Shown here: positions 7,828 through 16,881 of the stretch, one piece after another
Layout: each line of letters starts with the position of its first letter
How positions within the stretch are numbered: position 1 is the first letter of the stretch
NCBI RefSeq assembly: GCF_000422885.1
Contig: NZ_AUGX01000023.1
Coordinates: forward strand, 43,707-107,706
Direction: 5' to 3'
Source: Ottowia thiooxydans DSM 14619
Lineage (GTDB): Bacteria > Pseudomonadota > Gammaproteobacteria > Burkholderiales > Burkholderiaceae_C
Length of the DNA: 64,000 nucleotides
Made by a program: the position numbers and the translations under genes
The notes under the pieces: model-generated
What the model saw: only the letters and a program-made list of their open reading frames with translations
What the model was told of the DNA's origin: nothing
Database searches by the model: none

Positions 7828-9189
7828 TCAGAAGGTGGCGGCGGAAATGGGGCTCCTGTCTGGTGGAGAGGCGGGCGCTGCGTCGGCTGAGGCCGTTTGG
7901 CGGGCAATGCTTTGCTGCTTGCGGCCAAGCCAATATCCCAGGGCTGCCCAGACCAGAGCCAGGGGCACGGCTACGCTGGTAAGTGCGGCCAGGCCCATGC
8001 CCAGGCGTCCCAGCGCACCTTCTACCTGCGCACCCGCCACATCGCCGCTGCGATAGCCAAAGGTATCGATGAACGCCTTGGATTTGTATTTGTCTTCGCG
8101 GCTGGTTACGGTGTAGAGAGTTTCACGGGCAGGGCGTGTGATGGCCCGTTGTATGGCCTTGAATGCGGCATCGAAGCTGATCAGCATGGCCAAGGTACCC
8201 ACCATGGCGAGGCCTATGAATCCGAGAGCGACCGTCAAAGGCAGCAGCGTGAGGGTAATGTGCACGCCAAAGCGTTTCATCAATTTGCCAGCGAATACGG
8301 CTTGCAAGACCAGGGTGGCGATTTGGGTCAGCATGTCGATGCGTGCGAACATGGCGGTGCGCGTGTCTACATCCTGGCCCAGGGCCGCCACCATCTGCAA
8401 GCGGGTGAAATACAAGAAGGTGGCCACGATGCTCATCAAGATCACATACCCGGCGATGCCCAGGAGGTAGGGTGAGCGGAACACCGCCTTGAGGCCTTCC
8501 CAAGCACTGCCACCGATGACCGAATGATCTTCCGGGTTGGTCGCTACGGTCTGAGAGCCTTTGGAGCTCCCTTGGCTATGAGCCACGGTCCAGGCGAGGA
8601 TCATCGCCAAGATCAGAAAGCCAGCGGACACCAGCAGCAACGCCGGTGTGCCCAGTGGGCGAGCGAGCATAGAAGCCAGCCAGGGGCCAAAGATGGCCCC
8701 CAGCGTTCCACCGACCGCAATCAGCGCGAAGAAGCGCTTGCTCTGCTCCAGTGCAAAGCGATCGGCCATGAGCGCCCAGAACAGCATGGTGGCAAACAGA
8801 TTGAAGACGCTGAACCAGATATAGAACACTTCACCGCTGGTGGTGCCGACCGCGCTGGGCGCAGCCACCAACAATAGGAAAAATCCCACCAGGCTCAGTG
8901 CAAAGAAGGCATAGGTGCAGGCGATGAACTGCACACGCCGGAAGCGGCTCACAAGCCAGCCGAAAACGGGGTTGGCCAGCAGCGTGACCACCGCAGTGCC
9001 CACAAACAGCCAGCGCACCGCTTCAATGCCGCGCTGCATGCCCAGTGCATCGCGCGCCGGGCGCAGCAGCATGAGCGCGGTCAGCACGCAAAAGAAGAAT
9101 GCCCCCGACAGGAGTACCGGTATGACCTCTTCGCGCCGGATATTGAATAGTCCAGACACCCGAGATGAAAGCGTGCTCTTATGGGACAT
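7828..9189 (-). CDS. Npt1/Npt2-like (MFS-type) membrane transporter
   Basis: About 453 residues with roughly twelve hydrophobic segments. The early motif MLLRPARDALGM resembles the region after the first segment of NTP/NTP exchange transporter-like proteins and MFS relatives. The later stretch FKAIQRAITRPARETLYTV is a second conserved feature of this group. The ATG at 9189 is chosen because AAAGG lies 4 bp upstream; the frame extends to 9255 without a ribosome site. Free-living bacteria carry such relatives with no proven substrate, so ATP/ADP exchange is not claimed. Confidence 0.75.
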   Translation of the reverse strand: MSHKSTLSSRVSGLFNIRREEVIPVLLSGAFFFCVLTALMLLRPARDALGMQRGIEAVRWLFVGTAVVTLLANPVFGWLVSRFRRVQFIACTYAFFALSLVGFFLLLVAAPSAVGTTSGEVFYIWFSVFNLFATMLFWALMADRFALEQSKRFFALIAVGGTLGAIFGPWLASMLARPLGTPALLLVSAGFLILAMILAWTVAHSQGSSKGSQTVATNPEDHSVIGGSAWEGLKAVFRSPYLLGIAGYVILMSIVATFLYFTRLQMVAALGQDVDTRTAMFARIDMLTQIATLVLQAVFAGKLMKRFGVHITLTLLPLTVALGFIGLAMVGTLAMLISFDAAFKAIQRAITRPARETLYTVTSREDKYKSKAFIDTFGYRSGDVAGAQVEGALGRLGMGLAALTSVAVPLALVWAALGYWLGRKQQSIARQTASADAAPASPPDRSPISAATF

Positions 9190-9425
9190 ACGACCTTTGA
9201 GGAACGATGGCAGAGAGGCGGGCGGTTTGGTGTGGCAGTGGTAAAACGCTGCCAATTCGGCGGCACATGAGCACAGTAGCTGCCCTCACCGATCAGGTTT
9301 TTCATGATACGCCATGGATCACAAATTGGCGTGTTTATCGTTTGCTTTCAATGGGTTAAGTTCGAATGGTGTCTTGTCGCAATTGCGAGCATGGGCTCTG
9401 GAGCGCCACGAAGCTTGGTTTTTCT

Positions 9426-9461
9426 CCCTCTCCCACGCCTGGGAGAGGGCAGGGGTGAGGG
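9426..9461. repeat. REP-like palindromic element in 9190-9550
   Basis: A 10-bp inverted repeat CCCTCTCCCA/TGGGAGAGGG with a CGCC loop is followed by GGGGTGAGGG. This is the layout of dispersed REP-type elements found between genes in many proteobacteria. The rest of the 360-bp gap between the DUF1513 stop and the transporter start contains no gene I can support. Confidence 0.6.
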
Positions 9462-9550
9462 TAGACGGCCTTTCAATTTCATCGAACCTTTGCCTGGAAC
9501 CAAATGAGTTCAGCGTTGAGCATGTGCTCTTAATATGTGACGGCTGCAGG

Positions 9551-10753
9551 TCAGCAAAGCCGCCAATGGTTGTCGAACTGCAGTGCTTGAACAGCACCTG
9601 AGGCGTCAGCGGCGTGCCAGAGCTTGTCCTTGGGCACGTGACGACCTACTTCATGCCCACCGCCACTCCACAGCAGTGAACCATCTAGCGCCAGGGGGCA
9701 AACGTCAGTCTGCGCTACGGTGCTCAAGAAACGGCCCTCTGAGCTGAACCAGGCGGTGCAATCGGACTTGGGGCAGCTCACGACGAACCCCCCGTCGGCA
9801 CCCGGGGAGCATTCCACGCTGCCGCCGTAGCCTGCCAGGCTGGGTTGCCCCTGGGCCAGGTTCAGCGCGGTGCCATCCCATATTGCAAAGATAGGCGCAC
9901 GCGTGCGTTGCTCGTCGTCATGCTCGGCTTGCAGCGCAATGCCCAGCAACTGGCGTTTGGCGTCCCAGGCCAGGTGGCGAATGGACAGGCGTGGATCAGG
10001 CAGGCGCCATTGCCCCAACAGGCGCCCGTCCTCAGGATGAAGCGCCACCAGGGAAGGCTCCATGCGATCAATCCACTTTTTGCTGCGGCCAGTCTCGCTT
10101 TGCGTGGGTATGCCGCCATTGGCCACGACCACAGTACCCGCAGGGTAGTCGCCGAGAGCGCACGGCAGCACCAGCAGCTCGTGCGGGTCCATGCCATGGG
10201 TGGACCATTCGGCCAGCTTCTCCAGCGATTGGGCGCTGCGCAGACCTATGCAACCCTGGCTGTTTTCCAGGTCTGTTTCAGTGGTCAGCAGGATGTCACC
10301 AGCAACTGCTTTTGAGTGGGCCTTTGTGTGGGCCCGTACAGTGGACGAATGGCCGACGACGACATGGCCATTGAAGCAGCGATCTTCTTCCATCCAGGCC
10401 CAGTGGGCCTCTGCCTTGGATGGTTGCCAGCGCACCAGCCAGTCGCCGGGCCGCCGCGCGGCAAACAGCAGTTGGCCGTCTGGCAGGCGTTGCACACCGT
10501 GGCCGCGCGTGGGCAGTTTCAAGCTTGCGCCGATACGCCATGAAAAGCCATGGCCGTGTGGGTCAATGTGCAGCAGCCCCGCCCAATCTTGCACCCCACC
10601 GGCTGACTTGTCTTGCCACACGGCGGCCAAGGTCGCAGAGCCCGCACTGCTGATGGTTCGACTCTCGCCAGCCATCGCATGACCAGCCAAGCCCGGAAGT
10701 CCGGCAGTGCCGCCACTGAGGGCCAGCCAGCGGAGCAGGGTACGCCGCTGCAT
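9551..10753 (-). CDS. DUF1513 periplasmic protein of the imelysin iron cluster
   Basis: About 400 residues. The ATG at 10753 is preferred: it follows the upstream stop by 16 bp with CGGAGA in the gap and opens with MQRRTLLRWLALSGG, a twin-arginine-like signal. An alternative ATG at 10786 lies inside the imelysin gene. The body looks like a beta-propeller (repeated Gly/Trp-containing strands, PHGHG, GHGVQRLPDG, MDPHELLVLP). DUF1513 proteins accompany imelysin and DUF1111 proteins in iron-uptake clusters; their precise biochemical role is not established. Last gene of the Fur-linked operon. Confidence 0.8.
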   Translation of the reverse strand: MQRRTLLRWLALSGGTAGLPGLAGHAMAGESRTISSAGSATLAAVWQDKSAGGVQDWAGLLHIDPHGHGFSWRIGASLKLPTRGHGVQRLPDGQLLFAARRPGDWLVRWQPSKAEAHWAWMEEDRCFNGHVVVGHSSTVRAHTKAHSKAVAGDILLTTETDLENSQGCIGLRSAQSLEKLAEWSTHGMDPHELLVLPCALGDYPAGTVVVANGGIPTQSETGRSKKWIDRMEPSLVALHPEDGRLLGQWRLPDPRLSIRHLAWDAKRQLLGIALQAEHDDEQRTRAPIFAIWDGTALNLAQGQPSLAGYGGSVECSPGADGGFVVSCPKSDCTAWFSSEGRFLSTVAQTDVCPLALDGSLLWSGGGHEVGRHVPKDKLWHAADASGAVQALQFDNHWRLC

Positions 10754-10769
10754 GCCCTGCGTGTCTCCG

Positions 10770-11966
10770 CTAGTCACCGTCTGCATCGCTGAAGCCCAGC
10801 GGAATGTCGAGCGCCGGCGCGACTTCAGATTGGTAGAGCGCGGTGATGGATTTGAGCCGGGCCGCCGCCGCAAGCACAGATGAATTCAAGCGCGTGTCTC
10901 GGGCGTTGCCTGAGCTTGCCCGCAAGCTACCGATGGCGGCATTGGCAGCGCCTAAAGCTTCGCGCCAACGCTGGGCCAACTGGATGTGGCCTTTACCTAA
11001 AAGCAGCGCCTCAATGGGCAGCACCTCTTTGTCCGGATCAGGCGGTGTTTGGCGCTGCGCGGGTTTGAGTAAGGCTTGGTTTTGCAGGGCTTGCCACTGG
11101 GTCTGCCAGTCTGTGAGGTTGTCGGCGAGCGCTTGACGGGCGAAGGCGGGCGGCTTGCTGGAGCCTTCCACCGCTTTGACCGGTTTTTCCATCTGAGCCC
11201 AGCGCAGGCGCTCCAGGCCCCCCAGCCACTGGTTGACCCATTCGGCCATGGCTGCGCCTGTTTCCTCGGCTGCCTTGGCAGCTTGCGCCTCATCTATTTC
11301 GCTTTCTTCGGCTTGCGGGGCGTTGTTCCAGGAAGCGCTCTGCATCGCCTTGAGATCGTTGGCGATGCCCTGCGCTTCGCGAGTGATGGCTTGTGCCACC
11401 TGCCCGGCATAGGCGCATTCCGCAGACGCGGGTTTAAGCCCCTTGGTCAGCAGCCAATCCAAGGCGCCGAAGCCCTTGGCGGGGGTTCCCACCAACTCCA
11501 TGTCAGAGGCTGACGAGGGGGCTTTGATAACGGCGCGTTCAATCAGCTGTGGCCGTATGGGGGTGAAGTCAATTTGCCGCAAAGAACGCCGCACCACCAA
11601 TGGCCCCACGCTAGGGGTAGACAACTGTAGCCATGCATTCAGCGCTTGGCGCCAGCTTGTGCGTATGGCTTCTGTGGTGGGGCGAGTAGCGCCGCTCGCA
11701 GCCGAGCACCAGCTCGCAAGTGTTTGCTCTTGCGCCTGGCTGGCTTGCACGAAGCTGGCCGCATGCGCAGACAAGTGCTGGCCATACAGGCCACGCAAAA
11801 CCTGTGCAGCGCTGTAGTAGGGCATAGGGGTGTCATTGGCTGCAGACTGAGCGTGCGTCAAAGCACTGGCGGCCAGGCACAGTGCCGCCACCAGCGGGTG
11901 ACCCATGCGTGTACTTGGGCGTGCCCTTGTGCAAATAGCATCAAAAGTGGAGGCAAGGCGTTTCAT
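10770..11966 (-). CDS. Imelysin-family protein, second copy, with altered metal motif
   Basis: A 398-residue periplasmic imelysin-like protein, with a signal peptide ending around LTHAQS near residue 41. It keeps the helical imelysin layout, including LNAWLQLSTPSVGPL and the terminal QSEVAPALDIPLGFSDADGD. Where the family has the GxHxxE metal-linked motif it reads GFGALDWLL, so both the His and the Glu are replaced. It starts in an ATGA overlap with the di-heme gene and has GGAG 5 bp upstream. It may act as a partner of the canonical imelysin at 13552-14739 rather than as an independent metal binder. Confidence 0.83.
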   Translation of the reverse strand: MKRLASTFDAICTRARPSTRMGHPLVAALCLAASALTHAQSAANDTPMPYYSAAQVLRGLYGQHLSAHAASFVQASQAQEQTLASWCSAASGATRPTTEAIRTSWRQALNAWLQLSTPSVGPLVVRRSLRQIDFTPIRPQLIERAVIKAPSSASDMELVGTPAKGFGALDWLLTKGLKPASAECAYAGQVAQAITREAQGIANDLKAMQSASWNNAPQAEESEIDEAQAAKAAEETGAAMAEWVNQWLGGLERLRWAQMEKPVKAVEGSSKPPAFARQALADNLTDWQTQWQALQNQALLKPAQRQTPPDPDKEVLPIEALLLGKGHIQLAQRWREALGAANAAIGSLRASSGNARDTRLNSSVLAAAARLKSITALYQSEVAPALDIPLGFSDADGD

Positions 11967-13531
11967 AGCGACTCCACAAATTTGACTAAAGCTTGGCGCT
12001 CTTTAGCTGACATTTTTAGCACGCGCTGCTTGGCATCTTCGGCTTCGCCGCCATGCCACAGGACAGCTTCCAGCACACCGCGGGCGCGTCCGTCGTGCAG
12101 CAGGCGCTGGTGGCCGTTGACGTCTTTCAGCAGCCCAATGCCCCACAACGGAGGGGTGCGCCACTGTTGGCCACTGGCCAGAAAATCGGGCCGGCCGTCA
12201 GCCAGATCCTTGCCCATGTCGTGCAGCAGCAGGTCCGTATACGGCCAGATACGCTCGCCCGCGATGGACTTGGCCGTCAGGTGGGGGAAGGGCCCTTCGC
12301 GGGTGACATAGCTCGGCTTGTGGCAAACCGCGCACTGCGCGTTGGCAAACAGCGCTTGCCCTTGTTTGACGGCAAGGTCGTGCACATTTCGGCGTGCGGG
12401 GGGTGCTATGGTGGCCTGATAGAAGATCACGTCATGCAGAGTTTTGTCGTCTATTTCAGGAGACTTTGCACTGGCCTGCTTGGCGGTCAGTCCCTTGGAA
12501 GAGCCGCCTCCATGAGGTGCGGCCAGGCAATCGGTCTGGGCAGATGTGCAGGCTTCGTTGGGAGCCACGCTTGAAGTGATGCCGATATCGCCTAAAAAAG
12601 CATGTGCTGTCTGATGTGCGACGCTAGGCGCATTCGCTTTCCAGCCAAAACGGCCAATCGACTCGCGCTGGCTGACGGCGTCCCAAACGCGGTTAACCTG
12701 CCCTTTGATGGGGCCGCCCAGCGCAGCCTGTTCACGGACATTGGCCAGAATTTCGGTGTCGGGAATGGCTTCGAGCAAGCCCACGCCTATTACTTGCGGG
12801 GCAATGCGAGGGCTGATCATCACGTCTTTGGCCATGGGGCCGTAGGCCAAGTCGGTCAACTTGTAGAGTGGTTTGATCAGCTCGTACTTGGTGCCATCCG
12901 CAAAACGACCACGCAAAGGCTCCTGGTGAATACGCACCACGCCTTCGGGCTTCACGCCTTGTACCGCCGCGTTGCCAAATTGGTCTCCATAGGTGGGTTC
13001 GGGTACGACGCCCGCGCGCGGATCAGCCTTTCCGGGAACAGACAAGCGTATGAGCAGGGCCACCGTGGGCTCGGGCTCCGGGCCGAGCGTGCGGGAATAA
13101 TCAGGTGGCTCACCGCGACCGTCCAGCACATGGCAGCCTGCGCAACTGCGTGCAATGAAATGGGGCCCTAGTCCATCGCGTACTCGGGTGGAGGCCGGCG
13201 CTTCGACCCAGTTGCGCTTAAAGAAGGAGTTGCCAATGACAAACCGCGTACGCTCTTCATCACTCAGGTTGGCAAACGGGAATGAGAACGCATTTTTGCC
13301 GGTAGCGAACACGGTGGTTTTCCCGCCAGTGAGTTCGCTGGGATCCGGTGCCGCGCGCGCCGTATTCGCTTTTGCAGTGGGCTGTGCATCAGCCCCAAAC
13401 GGGAGTAACAAGGCGGTGGCCACCACCGCGCACAGGCTGGCACCTGCCCAAGCCAAAGCTACGCCTTGCTGGCGGAACCAAGTTTTTTCCCGTTTAGTTT
13501 CGCCAGCGTGCGCGTTCTTCGATCCCGTCAT
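11963..13531 (-). CDS. DUF1111 di-heme c-type oxidoreductase ('thiol oxidoreductase')
   Basis: A 522-residue exported di-heme protein. After an N-terminal membrane/signal segment (about residues 24-48) come two covalent haem sites, CAGCH near residue 131 and CAVCH near residue 408. Length and order match the DUF1111 family found with imelysins, distantly related to di-heme peroxidases. A redox role in periplasmic iron acquisition is likely, but the reaction is unproven. It begins 20 bp after the first imelysin gene, and its stop overlaps the start of the next gene as ATGA. No strong ribosome site is seen before its ATG. Confidence 0.9.
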   Translation of the reverse strand: MTGSKNAHAGETKREKTWFRQQGVALAWAGASLCAVVATALLLPFGADAQPTAKANTARAAPDPSELTGGKTTVFATGKNAFSFPFANLSDEERTRFVIGNSFFKRNWVEAPASTRVRDGLGPHFIARSCAGCHVLDGRGEPPDYSRTLGPEPEPTVALLIRLSVPGKADPRAGVVPEPTYGDQFGNAAVQGVKPEGVVRIHQEPLRGRFADGTKYELIKPLYKLTDLAYGPMAKDVMISPRIAPQVIGVGLLEAIPDTEILANVREQAALGGPIKGQVNRVWDAVSQRESIGRFGWKANAPSVAHQTAHAFLGDIGITSSVAPNEACTSAQTDCLAAPHGGGSSKGLTAKQASAKSPEIDDKTLHDVIFYQATIAPPARRNVHDLAVKQGQALFANAQCAVCHKPSYVTREGPFPHLTAKSIAGERIWPYTDLLLHDMGKDLADGRPDFLASGQQWRTPPLWGIGLLKDVNGHQRLLHDGRARGVLEAVLWHGGEAEDAKQRVLKMSAKERQALVKFVESL

Positions 13532-13551
13532 AAGTCAGTGCAATTTCAAGA

Positions 13552-14739
13552 TTACGGCTGAACCAGCGTCAGCTTGGTGATACCAATGGCATTGGCCGAT
13601 TGCACCAATAGTTTGGATTGCTCGGTGGCACTATCCACCGCGGCCTGGATGCGCTTGCGGCCCGGCGCATTGGCGCCACCGATGATCTCGCGATCAAACG
13701 GTGCCTGGATGCCTTCCGTGGCTTTGACTGTCTGCGCGATCTGCGCGCTCGTCTTGCTGACCAGCTCAGTGTTTTTAGCTGCAACGAGCTCCGAAAGCGA
13801 AGCGACTTTTAGAGCGGTTCCATCCAGACGGGTGTACTGACCCAGCCACACATTCTGGATGCCCTTGGCATTGGTCACCATGTCGCGGTGGGTGTTATCT
13901 GAGAAGCAGGAGTGCTCATCTTCCTGATCCTGCGAGTTCAGGGCGACTTCCATTCTCTCGCCAGCCAGTTCGCCGCGCGAAAGCGAGCCCAGGCCCACGA
14001 TGATCTTGCGTACGGATTCCATACCACCTGCTTCGAAGCGCGAGCGGTAGTTCTTCTTGCCCGGTGCCCAGGCTTGAGTGACTTGGGTAAGGTCGTCAAT
14101 GAGCAACTCGGTCACTACCTTCAGGTAGGTGCGGCGGCGATCGGCGTGTGGCCGTTTGCCGTCTACGTAGTCTTCAAAAGGGCGGTTGCCGGGGCCGGAC
14201 TCAGACAAATCCTGGCCCCACAGCAGAAATTCAATCGCATGCCAGCCGGTGGCGATGTTCTCTTCGCCGCCACGCTCATTTTGCTTGGCCAGGTTGGCTT
14301 TGGTGATTTTGAACTTCGGGTTGTTGATGAGGCCGGTGTTGGCCTTGCCTTCCACGTAGTCCACGTAGGATTCATCCATGGGCCAGGCGTTGATCTGGCC
14401 TTCGGGGCCTTTGTCGTCGTCGATGGGGCCGCCATAGAAGCGGAAAGCCTCGGTCTGGCCGTAGAACTCACGTGCTGCCAGCCAAGTCTTGCGGGCCGCG
14501 TCCAGCGAGGCTTGTGAGGGGGCCGCCAGGAACGCTGCAATCACCTTCTGCATATCGCGTGCTGCGGCCAAGGTGTCACTGTAGTTGGCAAATACTAGCT
14601 CGGCATAACCTGCCGCCACGGTCTTTGCGGTCACGCTGGCGGTTTGCGCATTTGCCATGGATATCCAGGCCGGCATTGCGCTCAGCCCCGCTCCCAACAT
14701 TCCCCCCAGCACTACTCGGCGGGCAACACGAAGCGTCAT
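13552..14739 (-). CDS. Imelysin-family iron-regulated periplasmic protein (IrpA-like)
   Basis: A 395-residue exported protein and first gene of the iron operon. The N-terminus has a twin-arginine-like signal (ARRVVLGGMLGAG) ending near MANAQ. The family motif is intact as GWHAIEFLLWGQDLSESGPG (GxHxxE), and GPIDDDKGPEGQINAWPMDE is also typical of the IrpA subgroup. These proteins act in periplasmic iron handling and are usually induced by iron starvation. The Fur-type box at 14803-14821, 64 bp upstream, agrees with this. It is followed by the di-heme protein, a second imelysin and DUF1513. Confidence 0.92.
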   Translation of the reverse strand: MTLRVARRVVLGGMLGAGLSAMPAWISMANAQTASVTAKTVAAGYAELVFANYSDTLAAARDMQKVIAAFLAAPSQASLDAARKTWLAAREFYGQTEAFRFYGGPIDDDKGPEGQINAWPMDESYVDYVEGKANTGLINNPKFKITKANLAKQNERGGEENIATGWHAIEFLLWGQDLSESGPGNRPFEDYVDGKRPHADRRRTYLKVVTELLIDDLTQVTQAWAPGKKNYRSRFEAGGMESVRKIIVGLGSLSRGELAGERMEVALNSQDQEDEHSCFSDNTHRDMVTNAKGIQNVWLGQYTRLDGTALKVASLSELVAAKNTELVSKTSAQIAQTVKATEGIQAPFDREIIGGANAPGRKRIQAAVDSATEQSKLLVQSANAIGITKLTLVQP

Positions 14740-14802
14740 ACTATTTTTCCTTGAATGAGAGATTGGCTAATCGCTGTCGGACGAAGCCCTTGGCGGTGAG
14801 GC

Positions 14803-14821
14803 CGAAATGATAATCGTTCTT
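14803..14821. promoter_or_regulatory. Fur box upstream of the imelysin operon
   Basis: CGAAATGATAATCGTTCTT matches 13 of 19 positions of the Fur consensus GATAATGATAATCATTATC, including the central ATGATAATC. It lies between the imelysin operon (minus) and the ECF sigma gene (plus, start 15059), so either or both could be iron-regulated; the distance favours the imelysin operon. Confidence 0.75.
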
Positions 14822-15058
14822 AAATGAGATGTGGTGCCGGATGGAACTTCCGACCTACCCCGGATGTACATGAGTCCGGACTATAAGCGGACGCAATCTC
14901 TCCAATGGCACCAGGTGCGAAGCCTTAACAGGACCGAGTAACACCACATAGGAACAGGGCCTGTGTGGTGGTCTGAGGCGCCATCGGTCAAGGGGATTTG
15001 TAAAGAGTTGACCCCATTGGGTGCTGGCAAGCGTGCAAGCTGATGTGAGAATAACCAT

Positions 15059-15682
15059 ATGTTTCCCCATCGCGCTGTTGAAGCCTTGACCGACGACGAA
15101 CTGATGCTAGCCTACGCCCAAGGTGATACCCCCGCCTTTGATGCGCTGTATGCGCGCCACGAGAGTGCGTTGCTGCGGTTCGTTCGGCGCCTGCTGGGGC
15201 ATGGGCTCGCAGCGCAAGCAGAAGAGGTGTTTCAAGACACCTGGATGCGAATCATTGCGGCGCGAGAGAAATATGCGGCGCGAGGCGATGCCAGTTGGCG
15301 AACCTGGGCTTTCACCATTGCCCACAATGCCGCTATGGACCGGTTGCGTGTGAGCGGGCGTGAGAAGCCGTTGGAGTTGCCTGACGATGCCGACGATTCC
15401 ATGGAGTGGTTGCAGGCTGCGCTGGATTTGAACCACCCTTCCACCGAAGACGTGGCCTTCTGGAGGGCCGCAGGCCAGCAGTTACTTGATTGCCTGGACG
15501 CGTTGCCGGCTGTCCAGCGTGCGGCCTTTTTGTTGCACCACGAAGATGGCACTTCGGTGGAAGACCTCGCACACCGCCTCGCACTACCGTTCGAAACTGC
15601 CAAGAGCCGGTTGCGGTATGCGTTGCAAAAACTGCGCGGGTGTATGCAGGCCTATCTGGTCGTGCTGGAGGTGCGCACATGA
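15059..15682 (+). CDS. ECF-type RNA polymerase sigma factor
   Basis: A 207-residue sigma-70 family protein. Region 2 covers about residues 20-95 (FDALYARHESALLRFVRRLL, EEVFQDTWMRI, WRTWAFTIAHNAAMDRLR). Region 4 covers about 140-195 (LPAVQRAAFLLHHEDGTSVE, ALPFETAKSRLRYALQKLR). The linker is acidic and Pro/Asp-rich. The gene is coupled by an ATGA overlap to a membrane protein that probably controls it. It does not look FecI-like, and no receptor or FecR gene is adjacent despite the nearby Fur box. Target promoters are unknown. Confidence 0.92.
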   Translation: MFPHRAVEALTDDELMLAYAQGDTPAFDALYARHESALLRFVRRLLGHGLAAQAEEVFQDTWMRIIAAREKYAARGDASWRTWAFTIAHNAAMDRLRVSGREKPLELPDDADDSMEWLQAALDLNHPSTEDVAFWRAAGQQLLDCLDALPAVQRAAFLLHHEDGTSVEDLAHRLALPFETAKSRLRYALQKLRGCMQAYLVVLEVRT

Positions 15683-16881
15683 GTGACACAGATCCGCGGC
15701 CAACGGAGGCCAATGAAGGGTCTCAGAAATTGCTAGACGCGCGCCTGGCGAAGGCCCTCGAGCATGCGCCAGATGCACATATGCACCCAGATGCGTCCGT
15801 GCGAGCCTCCATATTGGCGGCAGCGCGGGAGGCCGTGAAGCCTGCGGCCCAGGAAGAACGCAGGTCTCGCGGGTGGTTGTCTTGGTGGCGTGGCGAGGGA
15901 GCGCCGCGTTCGCGTATGCCGTGGAATGCTGCGCTGGCTTCCTTGTTGGTGGCTAGCTTCGTTACCCTCATGTGGCAAGGCGAGCCAGTGCCTGAAGCGC
16001 GTTTGGATGGCGAGCCGGCTTTTCAAGCTGAGGTACCAGCGGTGGCTTCGCCTTTGCCGGAGGCCAAGGAAAGCACGCCGCCTCGCCCTGAACCAGAGAA
16101 GGCTGCTGCCGGCGAGCCTGTTTATCGAGCACCCATGCCCGAGGCACCGGTTCGCGCTACGGCCACTCCACCTCCTGCGAAAAAGCCTGCGCCCTCGGAA
16201 CCTGTTCCGCCACCAGCACCAGCACCAGCACCAGCACCAGCACCAGCACCAGCACCAGCACCAGCACCGGAGGCGGACCCCTCAGCGAAGGTGCTTGAGC
16301 GGAGTACTGCTCCCGCAGAAGACCGTGCCATGAAGGCGGAAGAAGCTCGTGCAGCGCAAGCGATGCGGAATACGCAAAAAGAAGCGTCGTCCTTGGGGGC
16401 TGAACGCCGCTTGGAGAGTGAGCGCGCCAGAGGGGCTGCCGCCGCCGGCGCAAGCGTAGGAGAAACATCAACCGCCATGGCCCCCGCGCCCGCTGCGGCG
16501 CCTCGTATGGCGCCCCGTGCTCAGGTGGCTTCTCCAATGGCAGATGCCCTTGCCTCTTCTGCGTGGCCGCCCAACTGGACCCATTTACGGAGATTGCCAG
16601 AAGGCCCGGCTCTCCCGCGTTCGCAAGCCGGAGGTTTGGCTCAAATGATGGTGGCCCTGCCGCAGGGGGAGGCGGCGCCTGCCCAAGGGATGGCGGAGGC
16701 TGCCAGGGCGAGCGTGGAGTTGTTGAGCAATGGCCTGCCCTTGGGGGTGCTGGAGCTCTATTCGCGCTATTGGCGGTTCAAGCCAGCAGATTCAGGCTTG
16801 GCAGAGCGCTCGGGCCCAATCGAGGCGTCGGCCTTGGCGCGCTTCGTGGAAGAGTTGGGGCGCTTACCCCAAACCCGGTAG
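15679..16881 (+). CDS. Proline/alanine-rich single-pass membrane protein, probable anti-sigma factor
   Basis: 400 residues; the frame is open further upstream, but the ATG at 15679 overlaps the sigma stop as ATGA and is the natural start. Residues 1-75 are cytosolic and charged, followed by one transmembrane segment (ALASLLVASFVTLMW, about 78-95). A long Pro/Ala/Glu-rich region then includes a run of nine Ala-Pro units (about 178-196), and a C-terminal helix-rich region runs from about 275. I see no zinc-binding HxxxCxxC anti-sigma motif. The anti-sigma role is inferred from coupling and topology only. The APAPAP tract is encoded by a perfect hexanucleotide repeat. Confidence 0.72.
   Translation: MSDTDPRPTEANEGSQKLLDARLAKALEHAPDAHMHPDASVRASILAAAREAVKPAAQEERRSRGWLSWWRGEGAPRSRMPWNAALASLLVASFVTLMWQGEPVPEARLDGEPAFQAEVPAVASPLPEAKESTPPRPEPEKAAAGEPVYRAPMPEAPVRATATPPPAKKPAPSEPVPPPAPAPAPAPAPAPAPAPAPEADPSAKVLERSTAPAEDRAMKAEEARAAQAMRNTQKEASSLGAERRLESERARGAAAAGASVGETSTAMAPAPAAAPRMAPRAQVASPMADALASSAWPPNWTHLRRLPEGPALPRSQAGGLAQMMVALPQGEAAPAQGMAEAARASVELLSNGLPLGVLELYSRYWRFKPADSGLAERSGPIEASALARFVEELGRLPQTR
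16212..16265. repeat. Nine perfect tandem copies of ACCAGC
   Basis: A pure 54-bp hexanucleotide microsatellite inside the putative anti-sigma gene, encoding the Ala-Pro spacer. Slippage would add or remove two residues at a time without shifting the frame, changing the length of the periplasmic stalk. Confidence 0.95.

Noticed and set aside
9319..9597. 92-codon minus-strand frame across the REP-like element
   Set aside because: It reads through the palindrome and the end of the DUF1513 gene in another frame; no motif.
16212..16265. ACCAGC array considered as a CRISPR or regulatory repeat
   Set aside because: Pure 6-bp tandem repeat within a coding frame and without spacers; it is a microsatellite.
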